DNA from: a virus
Reading direction: 5' to 3' (one strand)
Virus record (IMG/VR): IMGVR_UViG_3300011115_000575
Coordinates: 1-64,000 of that record
Length of the DNA: 64,000 bases
The notes under the pieces were generated by a model. It had not been told where the DNA came from. It saw only the letters and a program-made list of their open reading frames with translations, and ran no database searches. Positions 23,801 to 34,800 of this stretch are shown piece by piece; position 1 is the first letter of the stretch; each line of letters starts with the position of its first letter. Position numbers and translations under genes: made by a program.

Positions 23801-26800
23801 AGGCACGGGCAGACTGAAGTAAATCAATGTCTATTAAATCAGCTTTGTCAACTCCTGTTTTTGCACGAATAGTTTGTTGCTTTGTAATCTTAATTGCATT
23901 GGCATCGAATACAACATAATTCATTAACCCATCTTGTCTTCCTCCTTGAGCATAATATGTAGGAACTCTAATTCCATCAACTCCAGCTTGCTGTAATAAC
24001 CAAGAAGCCATTTGTTGTGCTGTAGTTAAAAAATTATCTCCAGATTTATTAGCATAAGGCATAGATGCGAATCGATACTGAATAGATTCATACACATCAG
24101 ACCCATTTTGAGACAAGAATTGCAACCCCTTACCTCCTCCATTATATTCGTTTAAAATAAAATTAATTACACTTAATGAGTCTTTAGTATATTGGTCTTT
24201 ATAAGATAGCATCTGCATTGCCCTTTGCATACTTAAAAGCCCCGCAAACGCAGTTGTTGCTGCTTGTTGATTATAAGGACCAGAACGATGCCAATCAAAC
24301 CATACTCCATCACTAACTCTTTGCCCTGTAACGTGAGCTGTATAATGATTTCTTTCTCCGAATGCATTATACAATTTCTCTCGATTAGATTTTGAAATAC
24401 TTAATCCAAGAAATCCTTTATTATCTTCTAAGAATCTTTTCCAATCTGCAAGTCTTGTATTTGGATTCTGCAATATTTTATATGCTTTTTTCTGCAAATC
24501 CTTTCCTAAAAAATCAAGGTAATTTAATCTATTCATTTTATTCCCTTGATTACTCATAGCATATGCATTAGCAACATCAAAGTCTTCACTTAAATAGATT
24601 CCCCAACCATACGCTTGAGCACCTTCTCCTGTTCCAATTTTCTGATTATTAAATCGGGCAAAACTCCAAGGGGATCCGTGATAAAGGATTCTCTTTTGAG
24701 ATATGAATTCTACTTTATTGTCAGAACCATCTGTAACTTCTTCCTCAATTTCTTTTGAAATTACTTTCTCAGAAACAGGCATCATTTTATAATTAGCTTT
24801 TGCTATCTCAGACTTTGCCTCCTCTGTTGGAGCAAAACCAATTCCTTTTGCCACATTTGTAGCTACATTAGGGGCTTTTGGTCTTAACAACCCTTTAGGA
24901 GCAAGATATTCTTTTTTGAATTTAGACTTAACTGTGCCTTTTAAATCAGAGTATGTTCTTGTTTCAAAGGACTTATCACGAGATTCTTTTTCATAGAACT
25001 TATCTTCAGTATAGATATCTCTAACCATTTGATCCCTCTCTGCTTCAGTTAATTTATTAGGGTCTATTTCCGATTCTGGCTCTGCAAATTTTGCAAAGTT
25101 TTCGTTTACTCCATATAATCCATCAAGAGTGAAATGATTAGTACCAGCAAGTTTAGCATTAAACATATCGTGAACAATACCTTTAGATTGCAACGCTTCA
25201 ATTTGGTCGTCACGTTCTATTCCTTCTGGCAATACATCTAATTCAAATCCACCTACTACATACCCTCCTTTGTCATTATTAATTAAATCATCGGTTAATA
25301 TTGTATTATCTCCGTATTCTTTAAGGAAATTATAAAAACTATAATCAATTTTATTAAATGCTATTTTACTATATCTTGTCCCGACATCAGTTTTTGTGCC
25401 TGAATTTTTAGGTAAAATCCCAAGTCCAATAACTTTTCTTACATCGAATGTAGTTTTGTCAATATATTCTTGCTGCAAATCCGCTAATACTTTTTCAGAC
25501 ATATTAGGAGTAACCTTATTGAATATATCAATTATTTGCTGTCTTTCTGTTTTATTCTTTGCTACTTTGCTAACAGTTGTACTTGTATTGATAAAATTAG
25601 CAATAGCTTCCTTTGATTTAATTAAATCCTCTTCACTTGTATTTGCAATTTGAGATAATCCTCTGAATAAATATTTTACTCCGTAAGCATTATTGATTGC
25701 AGTAGAGGGATTTTGAATCATAATTAAAACTGCAACTTTCCCTTGTCCGTAACTATTAAATGCAGCAGTATATGTACTTTTTACTGTACTTACATTTAAA
25801 CTTGCAAATCCAATTCCATCTTTTACGTTCTGAGCATTTAATGAAAATCCAAATCCTCCAAAGATTGGCTCTCCTTTGCTGTCAACACCGTATCCTGTAG
25901 CATCACTTGTAATAATAACAACTCTTCCATTATATTTCTCAACAACATCGTTAAGGCTCATAATAGGATGAGATACAGTCTCAAGCATAGGAATAGTTTT
26001 AGGGAATTCATAATCCCCTATACGTTTTTCGTTTATTTCATCTAACGGAGTATAATCAATTTCAGATGGGAATGGTATAGCAATACCTTCATCATATGTC
26101 TGGTCCGAAGATATCTTTTGACTAATCTCATCCGATGAAGCAGTTACACCTTCTTTAGTAAATTGCTTTGTGAATTCCATATTCACATCTGTTCCTTCTC
26201 TTAAAGATTTTGCAAATGATTCAAAGAATTTAGCAAGTTCTTCGGTTGAATTTGTGGTAGCACCTACTTTGTCAGCAAGCTCCATTAGTAACTTATTATT
26301 AATCTTAGCAGCGTACTTTTTAACAAGCTCACGAAGCCCCAATATAAATTTTTGACCAATTGAGCGATTTAAAGCAAAGTCTACTTCAACAACAATATTT
26401 TCTCCCGCCTCATTTACTTTTGAAAATGATAATCTTTTAGCAGTAAGTACCCCAAGTAATTCAGATAAGAATTCTTCTGCCATTACATTTTCTCCTTTTT
26501 CTGCATATAGATTAGAGAAGTTTTGTAAGTAAGAAAGTTCAGCCTTAGAAAGCATCCCTTTTAATTTATTAACCATCTCAACAAATGCTGCTGGGTCAGA
26601 ATCTCTTATAAACTTAACTGCTTCGTGGAATATCTCATGAGGAACAGTTGCGTCATCTGCAATAGATATGTTGATATGAACAACACCACTATGCTGTAAT
26701 CCCATTGATCCTTTAGCAGCTTCTCTTGCCCTTTTAGCAGTAAATCCTTGAGCAACAAGCCCCTTTGCCATTTTCTTTTCACTATCATACAATATGATTT

Positions 26801-29270
26801 GAGCATTTGGGCTAAAGCTCTTTAATGCTTTATAGTAATTAGCAAAGCGTGATTTTTGATTAGGAGTAAGTTTTCCTAACACTTCATTACCTTGTACAGA
26901 TTCAATATCTTCGCTAACAGAATATCCTTCATTGGATGCCTTAACTAAAGATTGTCTTGCTTGAACCGCTTGTAAGTAGGAAACAAGTTCATCATTATTA
27001 GTATTAAACGTTTTCTTACCCTTTGTATCAGTAATTGTTGCTGAAATCAATTTCCCATCTTCATCACGTTTAATTTCACCAACCTCTAATGTGCCTTTAA
27101 TTTTAAATGGCTCATTAGATTTGTTTTCGCTTTCCGATTTATAGGCAAATGATTTACGAACAGGAGCCATAGTTACATCTCCATTTTCATCAACGCTTGC
27201 TCTCAATGAAATATTTCTACCATCTTCAGTTTTAAACTTAAAAAGTTCTCCTTCGAATCTATTATTACGCACTTTCTTTGACCTCTCAGCCCTTAACTCT
27301 GAGTTAGTGGTACGATTGGGTGTTGCGTCTGCTTCTGTCAGCAATTTGCCATTCTTTGTAATCTTATCATAAGACTCTAATGAATCTAATCTAGAGTATA
27401 CATCTTGCAATACATAGTTTCTTTCTTGATTAGTTAATTGGTCATCAGCAATAACGCTCGCCTCTAAATCATACAAAGAAGAGGTAGCTTTATTTACTTC
27501 ATTAATGTCAACTAATTCCCCTGCTTGAATACTGTCAAGTAGGTCTTGATTATTTTCTGTAAATCCGAGATAGTAGTTATTTTCTGTCAAGTAATTGGCA
27601 GCTTTCTCTCTTGATAGTTTTTGTTGTTCCTTAACCGCAGCAGAGCTTCTTGAGTATATTGCATCAATATTCTCTTTCATTATAGCATCTACCTTAGCTT
27701 TCTTTTCTTCTATAATAGCATTTGAAGCTGCGACTAAACTTTCATCATGAAGTTCTCTTTGCGAGTCTTCTTCTGATCTAATTTCATTTAATGTATTAAT
27801 TACTTCTGCCCGCTTGTTTACATTTTCAATATCAGAAATTAACCGATAGTTGTCATATGTTGCACCAGCATTAGAATCTCTAATATCTTTAATTTTATTA
27901 GCTGCTGATTCTCGAATTTCTTTTGAAAAACTTTCATTGTCTGCAACTTCTTTGTAACGCTTAATAGATTGTTCTTGCTCAGAAGTTAATTTTACCCGTG
28001 AAGCCCGTGCCGCTATACCACTAACTACTCCACCAGAAGCAGCTCCTAAGACAAATGCATCTATAGAACTTTGAATTAATTTATTATACTCTGCGGGATC
28101 AAATTTATTATCAGCAACTCTGTCTATTACAAAACTACCAACATTAGCAATTATTTCTTCTACCCCTTCTTCATTAGCTCCAGCAAATGCTTTCTTAACA
28201 ATTCCTCCATATCCACGAATAAGGGCTTCTTTTGTAGCTTCTTTCCCTTCCGAAGAAATTATCTTTCTTAAACTATTAAATGCTTCTATATCTGTTCTAA
28301 ATATAGTTTCTGTTAATCCCTCAACAATACCTTTACCTATTGATACTAAAGCATCTTTCCCTGATATCTCTCCATCTTTAGCATACTCTTCTCCTAATGA
28401 AGCTCCCGCTCCCATTAATCCTGCTCCCGTAAATACGGCTCCAGCGGATCCTCCCGTTAAACCAAGTGCTACAATTTGAGGCATTTGTTGAAGAGAACTT
28501 AACCCAAGATTAATAAACGCATCTCCTACTTTTCCTTCTTGAAGTAATTCAGTAAATGTTTTATCTACGTCTGCGTTAGCAATTCCATAGTCAGTCTTAG
28601 CTTGCCTCATAAATGAGTTACTAACATTTTGAAGAGTTTGAGCTTGTTCATACAATGCACCAGCTACTCCTTCTGACGAGGCTACCTTTGTGTTAACTTG
28701 GTCTTCTTTGCTAATTAAACCTTTTGCACGAGCTCCAATATTTTGCATGAAATCTGCTGCACCACCAAGAATATTTAAAGCGGTTGCTCCTACTGTTCCT
28801 ATCCCTCCTGATATTAAAGACTCCACCATTGGGAGTGTTCCCGTTTTATCTGCAAGAAAAGAATATCCTCGTGTAGTTATATTTGATGACAATAAATTTG
28901 ATGTAACAATATCATCAATAGCCGCACGTTGCTTTAACCCTTTTTGATAAGCCAATTTTTCTTCGGCTGTCATTTCATCCGAGTCTCTATCGTAAATTCC
29001 TTGTTTTTTAGTTAACTCTTGAGCAAAAGGAGCTGTACCTAACCCTGAATGGATAGGTTGTGCTTTTGAAAAATAATCTGCAATATCAGAAAATAACCCC
29101 CCAGAATCTTCCTGCCCAGATAATGCCGTAACGTCTTTTTTTTTTGAAATAGTTTCGTACTTCGAAAAGTCAATACTACTTAAATTAGAAGAAGTATCAG
29201 TAGAAGGCTTAGATTCACTAACGTCCCCGTATTTTGAAAAATCTATTGGTTGAAGCCGTTGTTTAGACAT
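20805..29270 (-). CDS. Giant polyvalent internal virion protein, 2821 aa
   Basis: One uninterrupted frame of 2821 codons, the largest in the window. The N-terminus carries two copies of an IDFSKY motif (about 8-13 and 33-38). A Gly/Ala-rich hydrophobic region (about 150-300) may insert in membranes. HEIFHEA at 878-884 (HExxH) marks a zincin-like metalloprotease domain. HGSPWSFARF near 1531, then EGAQAYGWGIYLSE, matches the ADP-ribosyltransferase-like polyvalent domain. A coiled-coil region lies around 1950-2050, and a late segment around 2400 (DYHRGGTSSKWLDGFAPYF) recalls large polyvalent-protein domains. Such proteins are packaged in the head and injected with the DNA, where the enzymes could act on the host. 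The individual activities are inferred from motifs. Confidence 0.75.
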   Translation of the reverse strand: MSKQRLQPIDFSKYGDVSESKPSTDTSSNLSSIDFSKYETISKKKDVTALSGQEDSGGLFSDIADYFSKAQPIHSGLGTAPFAQELTKKQGIYDRDSDEMTAEEKLAYQKGLKQRAAIDDIVTSNLLSSNITTRGYSFLADKTGTLPMVESLISGGIGTVGATALNILGGAADFMQNIGARAKGLISKEDQVNTKVASSEGVAGALYEQAQTLQNVSNSFMRQAKTDYGIANADVDKTFTELLQEGKVGDAFINLGLSSLQQMPQIVALGLTGGSAGAVFTGAGLMGAGASLGEEYAKDGEISGKDALVSIGKGIVEGLTETIFRTDIEAFNSLRKIISSEGKEATKEALIRGYGGIVKKAFAGANEEGVEEIIANVGSFVIDRVADNKFDPAEYNKLIQSSIDAFVLGAASGGVVSGIAARASRVKLTSEQEQSIKRYKEVADNESFSKEIRESAANKIKDIRDSNAGATYDNYRLISDIENVNKRAEVINTLNEIRSEEDSQRELHDESLVAASNAIIEEKKAKVDAIMKENIDAIYSRSSAAVKEQQKLSREKAANYLTENNYYLGFTENNQDLLDSIQAGELVDINEVNKATSSLYDLEASVIADDQLTNQERNYVLQDVYSRLDSLESYDKITKNGKLLTEADATPNRTTNSELRAERSKKVRNNRFEGELFKFKTEDGRNISLRASVDENGDVTMAPVRKSFAYKSESENKSNEPFKIKGTLEVGEIKRDEDGKLISATITDTKGKKTFNTNNDELVSYLQAVQARQSLVKASNEGYSVSEDIESVQGNEVLGKLTPNQKSRFANYYKALKSFSPNAQIILYDSEKKMAKGLVAQGFTAKRAREAAKGSMGLQHSGVVHINISIADDATVPHEIFHEAVKFIRDSDPAAFVEMVNKLKGMLSKAELSYLQNFSNLYAEKGENVMAEEFLSELLGVLTAKRLSFSKVNEAGENIVVEVDFALNRSIGQKFILGLRELVKKYAAKINNKLLMELADKVGATTNSTEELAKFFESFAKSLREGTDVNMEFTKQFTKEGVTASSDEISQKISSDQTYDEGIAIPFPSEIDYTPLDEINEKRIGDYEFPKTIPMLETVSHPIMSLNDVVEKYNGRVVIITSDATGYGVDSKGEPIFGGFGFSLNAQNVKDGIGFASLNVSTVKSTYTAAFNSYGQGKVAVLIMIQNPSTAINNAYGVKYLFRGLSQIANTSEEDLIKSKEAIANFINTSTTVSKVAKNKTERQQIIDIFNKVTPNMSEKVLADLQQEYIDKTTFDVRKVIGLGILPKNSGTKTDVGTRYSKIAFNKIDYSFYNFLKEYGDNTILTDDLINNDKGGYVVGGFELDVLPEGIERDDQIEALQSKGIVHDMFNAKLAGTNHFTLDGLYGVNENFAKFAEPESEIDPNKLTEAERDQMVRDIYTEDKFYEKESRDKSFETRTYSDLKGTVKSKFKKEYLAPKGLLRPKAPNVATNVAKGIGFAPTEEAKSEIAKANYKMMPVSEKVISKEIEEEVTDGSDNKVEFISQKRILYHGSPWSFARFNNQKIGTGEGAQAYGWGIYLSEDFDVANAYAMSNQGNKMNRLNYLDFLGKDLQKKAYKILQNPNTRLADWKRFLEDNKGFLGLSISKSNREKLYNAFGERNHYTAHVTGQRVSDGVWFDWHRSGPYNQQAATTAFAGLLSMQRAMQMLSYKDQYTKDSLSVINFILNEYNGGGKGLQFLSQNGSDVYESIQYRFASMPYANKSGDNFLTTAQQMASWLLQQAGVDGIRVPTYYAQGGRQDGLMNYVVFDANAIKITKQQTIRAKTGVDKADLIDIDLLQSARASMEARKNDSFLKWFNKDFLNSKYLGLYKQWFERNVNIRKELEKAEMVYAMQMMYNKAGASQFAQLKFGKYRKEIYGGLNKNGVAIVDSVTQLRRVIAIDANFDNQRNALLEQADAVKQQIEDENAIITNPKSTSEEKAIANESINSLKNDLAKLMRKAKTKERPEHGKHNDVNDKNKKIVSNKESAEASLAKLEKKIGVEAYAEFNKRADTYFKAFSDLLKYKLDSGLITEATYEMFKDYDYQPRNFLRFAYGQLYEDANGNMVKETPLQSNSFVNRGSMLSSDELKKISGGDMDYLDADSARLLQSALVTAEIRVSTNKALKALAEDSKLANYGFIKEAEYEKYKDGTIKLDSDGTPKFIAPTDNRFINMVYKVDGKKYAFQLKNTEETPLADEFNDIEMRDLKGEQYKFWSKWLGAGIMKTFATGINVAFPITNIPIDVISQIHLTDIYEGTIAERYQQAMMGTLEMAKRLTAAEFNLGDKSEISNLIYEFAETGGLMMSLTREYSPQMEGNWGKIVDGLGTFGNISELASKLNAYQTVKDRLVDQYYEKNGFEAREEDLEKIKTEAAYKSRAAMDYHRGGTSSKWLDGFAPYFNVMMQVSKISASYISNNKVEFGKKIGGAGLFVMAVTMYNMMVAAGDYDNDDVQRDIINNLVIFNTYKNADGTRGYTKVAVPPTVKWFLNRFQHIAEGVYLKEVLQDPKRIEKWQERTSIWKETSNMFAPRFGSILPPVAKGMIEYGFNYDIWRSKQIVEQDKNRKTSPFLEGVKNKNVAEFWKAIAATDFGKGVELSPAKAQKFADDIFPLTNPLISMGYSLIDKSVNQFTEMPESYRSKFNKENAWTSVPSSIGDAIKDRFKGTTNPDIRYDNPEYAKIKMGESDKLFMMHDKIKSMVDDGVSMHDIRVYAKSQGREYVQGIQNYALNLKKKDKIQYKIYEPDYFAMAFAPDARAKAEIMVEFEKTNEIPNMELYRKDLRRFGILNSNVRKIYEELKSKEK

Positions 29271-29312
29271 CTATTTTATTAGTTTAAATTAATATTTTAA
29301 ATTTACTTATTA

Positions 29313-30935
29313 TTAATCAACATATTTGAGATCTTTTGCCCCATAATCAGCTATCATTTTTGCCTCTGCTGCTTTAGTAAAACCATGCCTTATATATAAA
29401 GTTTTTGTTGCTTTATCATATCCTTCTGAAGGTTTAGGAGCTGGCTTAGGTGTTGCGGGATTAGGAGTCTTCGGTTGATCAGGTGACGTAGGTTGCCCAA
29501 TTTCAACAGAATTGAATCGATTATATCTTGCTTTTGCATTTTGCCCTTTTGCTTTTGATAAAGCTGGTCCATTAATAGCTGAAATAAAATTCTTGTATGT
29601 TCTTGAATCCCTTGATATAGTAATTTCTGTTTGTTCCCCTAAATCTTCTGCTGCCCATTTCCCTTCAATTCCTTTTGGAGCTGGTCTTCCTTTTAATTTA
29701 TATTTTTGAGTTGCTGCATCATAAGACAAATCTGTTGCAACAAATGGAGTCATTTTACCATAAAGATTAACAGAATTAACTTGAATAGATTGCCCAAAAT
29801 TTACATTTTTTTCGTTGCCCTTTACAGTAATTCCCATATTCTCTAAAGGAGATGAACTACTAATTGTTTCTTCTGTAAGTTGATTAGCAAGCCTTTCGCC
29901 TTTTGTCCTTTCATTAATTAACCCAATATTAGCAATTGATGTTCTATTTTCAAGGGATTGTTTAGTAGGCAAGTTTTCTACCGTAAGTTTAGATTCTTTT
30001 GCTTTATTCTCTTCTGTTACAGTTTGAGCCGCAGATTTAGTTTCAATATTCTTCTGAATGGTATTATTTCCGTTAACGTAATTTTTGAAATAAGAATCAA
30101 ATAGTTGTTCATCTGATTGAAATACAGAATGATCTCCCATTTGTTTTTTAATTGCTTCAATTACAGTTGAACCACCAGCATTTATAAAATCTTGATATTT
30201 TGAATTTGAATATGAAGTCATTTTAGGAGTTCCATCGGGATTAACCGCAAGAGTTCCATCTGCATTTTTAGCTTGAACTTGTGCTGGAGCGGTAAATTTA
30301 CTAGTAGTAGGGTCTAACACATATTCAGATATTTTTTTTCCTGCAATTCCGTATGTAGCCCCATCCTTGCTATATGTTTGCTCATATGTTTGAGTTGGAG
30401 CAATACGAGAAGCCATATCATTAAATACCTTTGAAGTATTAACATTTTTTTGATAAACAGCTTGCATCTGTCTTCCCATATCTTCGGCAGAAAGATTTTC
30501 TGGGTTTAAGATTACGCTACGCATTCCATCTAATGTAGTACCAAGACTAAGTAAATCATCTTTAGTTGCTAAAGCAGTTTGAGCCATCTCTTTATACATT
30601 TGAGTGCCCGCTTCAATAGCTGATTTTCTGTTTTTAATAGTGCTAACTTTATTACGAATTCTACCTATTTCAGAATAATCTACTTTGCCATTCTTGATTA
30701 TGCTTTTAGCAGCATCGTCTAATAATGAAGTTGTTTTAGATGTAATTTCCTCTTGACCATATTCGCCTAACTTATCTGTTAAAGCATTAATATTCTCAAA
30801 AGTTTTTTCTGCTATATTATAATCGTTCTGTTTTTGAGCAATAATACCCGTAAAGATATTGCCAAGTACAGCTTGTGTTTGACTTGCTGCTTTGTTAATA
30901 CCTTCCGTTGGATTAAATAAATAAGACTCTGCCAT
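29313..30935 (-). CDS. Structural or internal virion protein, 540 aa
   Basis: Not assigned to a family. The N-terminus (SYLFNPTEGINKAASQTQAVLG) leads into long helical, Gln/Lys-rich segments, then a Pro-rich stretch (about residues 485-512) and a short C-terminal domain. Its position between the giant polyvalent protein and the Gln-rich protein, in the late operon, suggests an internal virion or ejection protein, as in T7-like phages. Confidence 0.6.
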   Translation of the reverse strand: MAESYLFNPTEGINKAASQTQAVLGNIFTGIIAQKQNDYNIAEKTFENINALTDKLGEYGQEEITSKTTSLLDDAAKSIIKNGKVDYSEIGRIRNKVSTIKNRKSAIEAGTQMYKEMAQTALATKDDLLSLGTTLDGMRSVILNPENLSAEDMGRQMQAVYQKNVNTSKVFNDMASRIAPTQTYEQTYSKDGATYGIAGKKISEYVLDPTTSKFTAPAQVQAKNADGTLAVNPDGTPKMTSYSNSKYQDFINAGGSTVIEAIKKQMGDHSVFQSDEQLFDSYFKNYVNGNNTIQKNIETKSAAQTVTEENKAKESKLTVENLPTKQSLENRTSIANIGLINERTKGERLANQLTEETISSSSPLENMGITVKGNEKNVNFGQSIQVNSVNLYGKMTPFVATDLSYDAATQKYKLKGRPAPKGIEGKWAAEDLGEQTEITISRDSRTYKNFISAINGPALSKAKGQNAKARYNRFNSVEIGQPTSPDQPKTPNPATPKPAPKPSEGYDKATKTLYIRHGFTKAAEAKMIADYGAKDLKYVD

Positions 30936-30955
30936 TTTATTTTATTTTAACAATT

Positions 30956-31810
30956 TTATGAATTAAAAAGGCTTCCAGCCATGCTAGCTCCTTGCATATC
31001 TTGCCATCTTATAGGTTTCCCATTAGTCTCTGCTAAACCCATCATTTTTTGCATATCATTGGTTTTCATATTTTGCATACCAATTTGATTTAACCCTGAA
31101 CTAAATGTTCCAAGTATACCCGCTCCTGCATTCCACATTGATTGATGAGCTTGGTCAATAATTCCTTGAGCTGTCATTTCAGATTGAAATCCTTGCTGAT
31201 TTAAAGCCATTCTGCCAGATAAATCTTGCCCCATTAAACCAAGCATACCTTGTTGATTTGCTTGTTGAGAAGCAAATGATCTATATCCCTCCATTGCTTT
31301 TCCTGCAGCTAATTGACCTAATGAACTAAGGTTAGCCATTCTTGTTTGTCGCTGATCTTGAAGCATATTTTGTTGCCCCTCAGAAATAATTCTACCTTTT
31401 TGTGCTCCAACATTTTGTTGCCCCATCAATAATGATGTAGCCATATCTGCACGAGAACCACCTAATTTACCTGTAGCTTGTACAAGATTAGCATACCCTT
31501 GGTCGGCTTGGTCTAAAGCAAATTGGTCAAGTGCAGAACGAGTTGCACCAGAGGCTTGAACTTCATTCATACTTGCCTTATCAGCCATCGCTTGATAGGC
31601 TGTAGTATCAGCTTGGTAGGTTGGAGCAGCTTTTTGAAAAGCCATCATTTGTGCCATTTTCTCATCCCAACCAGCTTGCTGATTACGATTAAACATTGAC
31701 ACTTGATTCTTTTGATTTTCAGCTCGTTTAATAGCACTATTTGCACCAATCATGCCAACAATTCCACTGGCTATACCACCTACTGCTCCAGCAATTGAAA
31801 ACGGATCCAT
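30956..31810 (-). CDS. Gln/Ala-rich internal virion protein, 284 aa
   Basis: A Gly/Ala hydrophobic N-terminus (IAGAVGGIASGIVGMIGA), then a Gln/Ala/Met-rich helical body. This composition resembles short internal core proteins of podoviruses (T7 gp14 type), which insert into the host envelope during ejection. Sequence identity is not claimed. It sits next to the other internal virion genes. The ACGGATCCAT word near 31802 lies at its start. Confidence 0.6.
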   Translation of the reverse strand: MDPFSIAGAVGGIASGIVGMIGANSAIKRAENQKNQVSMFNRNQQAGWDEKMAQMMAFQKAAPTYQADTTAYQAMADKASMNEVQASGATRSALDQFALDQADQGYANLVQATGKLGGSRADMATSLLMGQQNVGAQKGRIISEGQQNMLQDQRQTRMANLSSLGQLAAGKAMEGYRSFASQQANQQGMLGLMGQDLSGRMALNQQGFQSEMTAQGIIDQAHQSMWNAGAGILGTFSSGLNQIGMQNMKTNDMQKMMGLAETNGKPIRWQDMQGASMAGSLFNS

Positions 31811-31822
31811 ATATTATTAGTT

Positions 31823-34800
31823 TTACGAGTGTCCAGATACGGGAGCAATCTCAACATCAATTGAGTTAATCCTCATATTCTGGCTTTTATCTTTTAAAGT
31901 TACAACAAATTTATTTAGATAGCCAACAATATAGTCTCCTTCTATGATAGCATTAGGCACTGCAACTCCACCTCTTTGGCTATTAGCATCTCTTAGAATA
32001 TGAGCATATAAGCGATTATCTTCCATTAAAAAGTTTGATTCAACTAAACTAGTTGCTTGACCATTTTCATTTGTAATATCAATAGTAAGTAAATTAGATT
32101 TAACATAATTAGTTGTTACACTCCAATCTACTACATTCATATCATGAGTAACAGATACATTTAATGGATGAATAGGTAGTCTACTGTTTAATGTAAATGT
32201 AATTGAACCATTGTATTCTGTGCCAAACAAATGGTTATAGTCATTTGTAGTTGTATTAGCAATTGGCTTATACATAACACCACTTTTAAATAATATTATC
32301 TTATCCCCATAACTTTCAGCAAAATCACTTTTTAAATTATATGATTCAGCAATCCATCGTTTAAGATTATCCGAATAGCCAGCAGATGTTGTATCAGAGC
32401 CAATTGCTACATAACACATATTATAAAACGGGTCATATGAAAAATTAGCTACACCGGATTTGGCTAGAAAATACGAACGCATATAAGTATCACTTACTAT
32501 TTCTAATCCATCAGGGGTATATTTAACCACTTTTTTATTAAAGTCATCCCACCACCATATATTACCTTTATAGTTCATTACAGAGGTTTTATCAAGCATC
32601 CCTAGGTTATTACCAAAGTTTCTGATAGTACCAATCATATTATTCGTAAGGGCATATACTGAAGAATTATTTCCTTGAGATAACTCTTGTTCTCCCATCA
32701 TAATATATGCCGATTCTTTTTGGCACAATACAAGTAACATTGAGCCATTCCCTTGTAAACGTGACGCTCTTTCCAATCCAGTTATTTCTCCATTTTCAAT
32801 AGCTACATCATTTGAATCTAAAGCAAAAAATGAACAAGTATTATTAATATTGGTACCTGATACATAGTTACCTCCGTAACGAATAGTATTAGTTCTTCGT
32901 GTCGATACTGAAGAAGTAGATATTATAGATGGTTTCCCCGCAGATGTATTCCAATATTTATTTGATGTTGCATTAGATATTGAACGAATAAGATATTTTG
33001 TATTAGTAGTTGATACTGTAGAATTGTTATCGTAAGTAGTAATTACCTTTGGTATAGTTCTATTGCCGTTTAATGTAATATTTATACCATAAGTTGAGCT
33101 AGATGTTTTAGATATTGTTATCTGAGAAGAAGAAACATCGCCTGTAGATATCAATGATAAAGCCAATTCAATATGAAATTTATCATTTGCTTCAAAAGGT
33201 TTTGTAATGCCCGTATTAAGTTCAATAATTTGTGTAGCTAATGCAGGTTCTGTTGTTCCTCCCGAACCCGTATCAGATGTTAATGTTGCTTGAGGGAAAA
33301 CATCAAAACTTTTACCTATTTTTTCTGAAGCTACATCATATTTATTTGTTGTATTATTATATGGTGTTCTAAATACTTGTGCTTTTAAAGACCAAGTTGC
33401 ACTACCACCTGCTCCGCCACCATTTAATATAAGTACTTTTGTAGCCGTTAGATTATACACAACAGTCAATCTATTTGTTCCCGCTTTTTGAACTCCAATA
33501 TCATAAAATCCAGCTATTTTAAATGCAGAACTGCTATCTACAATAGTAGAAGAATCCCCATTTGTAGAAATATTTACAATTGTAGGAATATCTGTTTTAT
33601 CTGTAGGAGAACCGGATCCCGCAGTACTATTTGCTAAAGAATTAATATTTGCATTTATAACCGTAATTATATTTTCATCAATACCTGCACCAATAATAGC
33701 AGGAACAGTCCTTTGTGTATTATATAAGAATGGAGCGGTTGTATATGTAGGCATTTCTAATTTAGAAAATACTGCATCTCCAATAAATTTAGATGCAGCA
33801 CCATTATTTAATGTGCCTGTAGCAGAAACAGTTTTTGATGAACTTGCTGCCCACGCAGATATATCAATTAAATTTCCGTATTCATAAAAAACTAATGATT
33901 GGTCTTCTTGAATTTGTTTTGGAGTATATATTTCAAAATACAATAATTTAGGATCAGGGATTGTAGTATTTGTCATTGCTCCACCCGTATATTCGCAATA
34001 AATTAAATTATTATCTTGCCCTACAATTTTTAAATCTAATAATCCATTAGGAGTATTAACTGTGATTCTATCTCCTTGTTCAACTGTATAAATATATCCA
34101 GCACGATACATTCCCATTAAATCAACTACAAAATATTTTATACTTTTAAGTTGATCCGCTGTAACAGATTGACTTGAAACCAATAATTCAGTTGTAGCTT
34201 TAGTTACAAGATTAGTATCTGTTTGAGTTACTTGAAAGTAAATATTACTTGCGTACCCTTCATAGAAGTAAGATTTACTTATGTTCTTTGTATAAACTAA
34301 TTGAGCAAACTTTGCCCAAGATGGCTTTACATATCCCGCATTTAATGTAACCGTAAATGTTGGGATAATCGGATACGCAAAATTACCTGTAGTAAACTTT
34401 TCAAACTTTTCTACTCCACGAGTTTTTAAAGCTGAATCATAAAATGCAATACCAACTCCGTAAACAGAATTGTTTACAAAAGGCTTTACATAATCACTTC
34501 CTGTTTCAGAACTTGTAGGAGTTGTTAATGGAGAACCTGATATATAAGAATTATATAATCCTCCACTAGGTAGTGTATATCCGCTTGCTGAGGATAATGT
34601 AAAATCTAAATTAGCAGATGACATATCATAATCATCTTTTATGTTAGCAAGAAATATTCTATTCTTAGCTATCTCAATATGTTTTGCATTAACAGGTACT
34701 GCATCATAAGGATTTCCAGTAGTTACAATGTCAAGACTTTCGTATGTCTGCCCAACCCAAGTAAATGTTGCTATAGTAGAAATTAATTGAGTACTAATTC

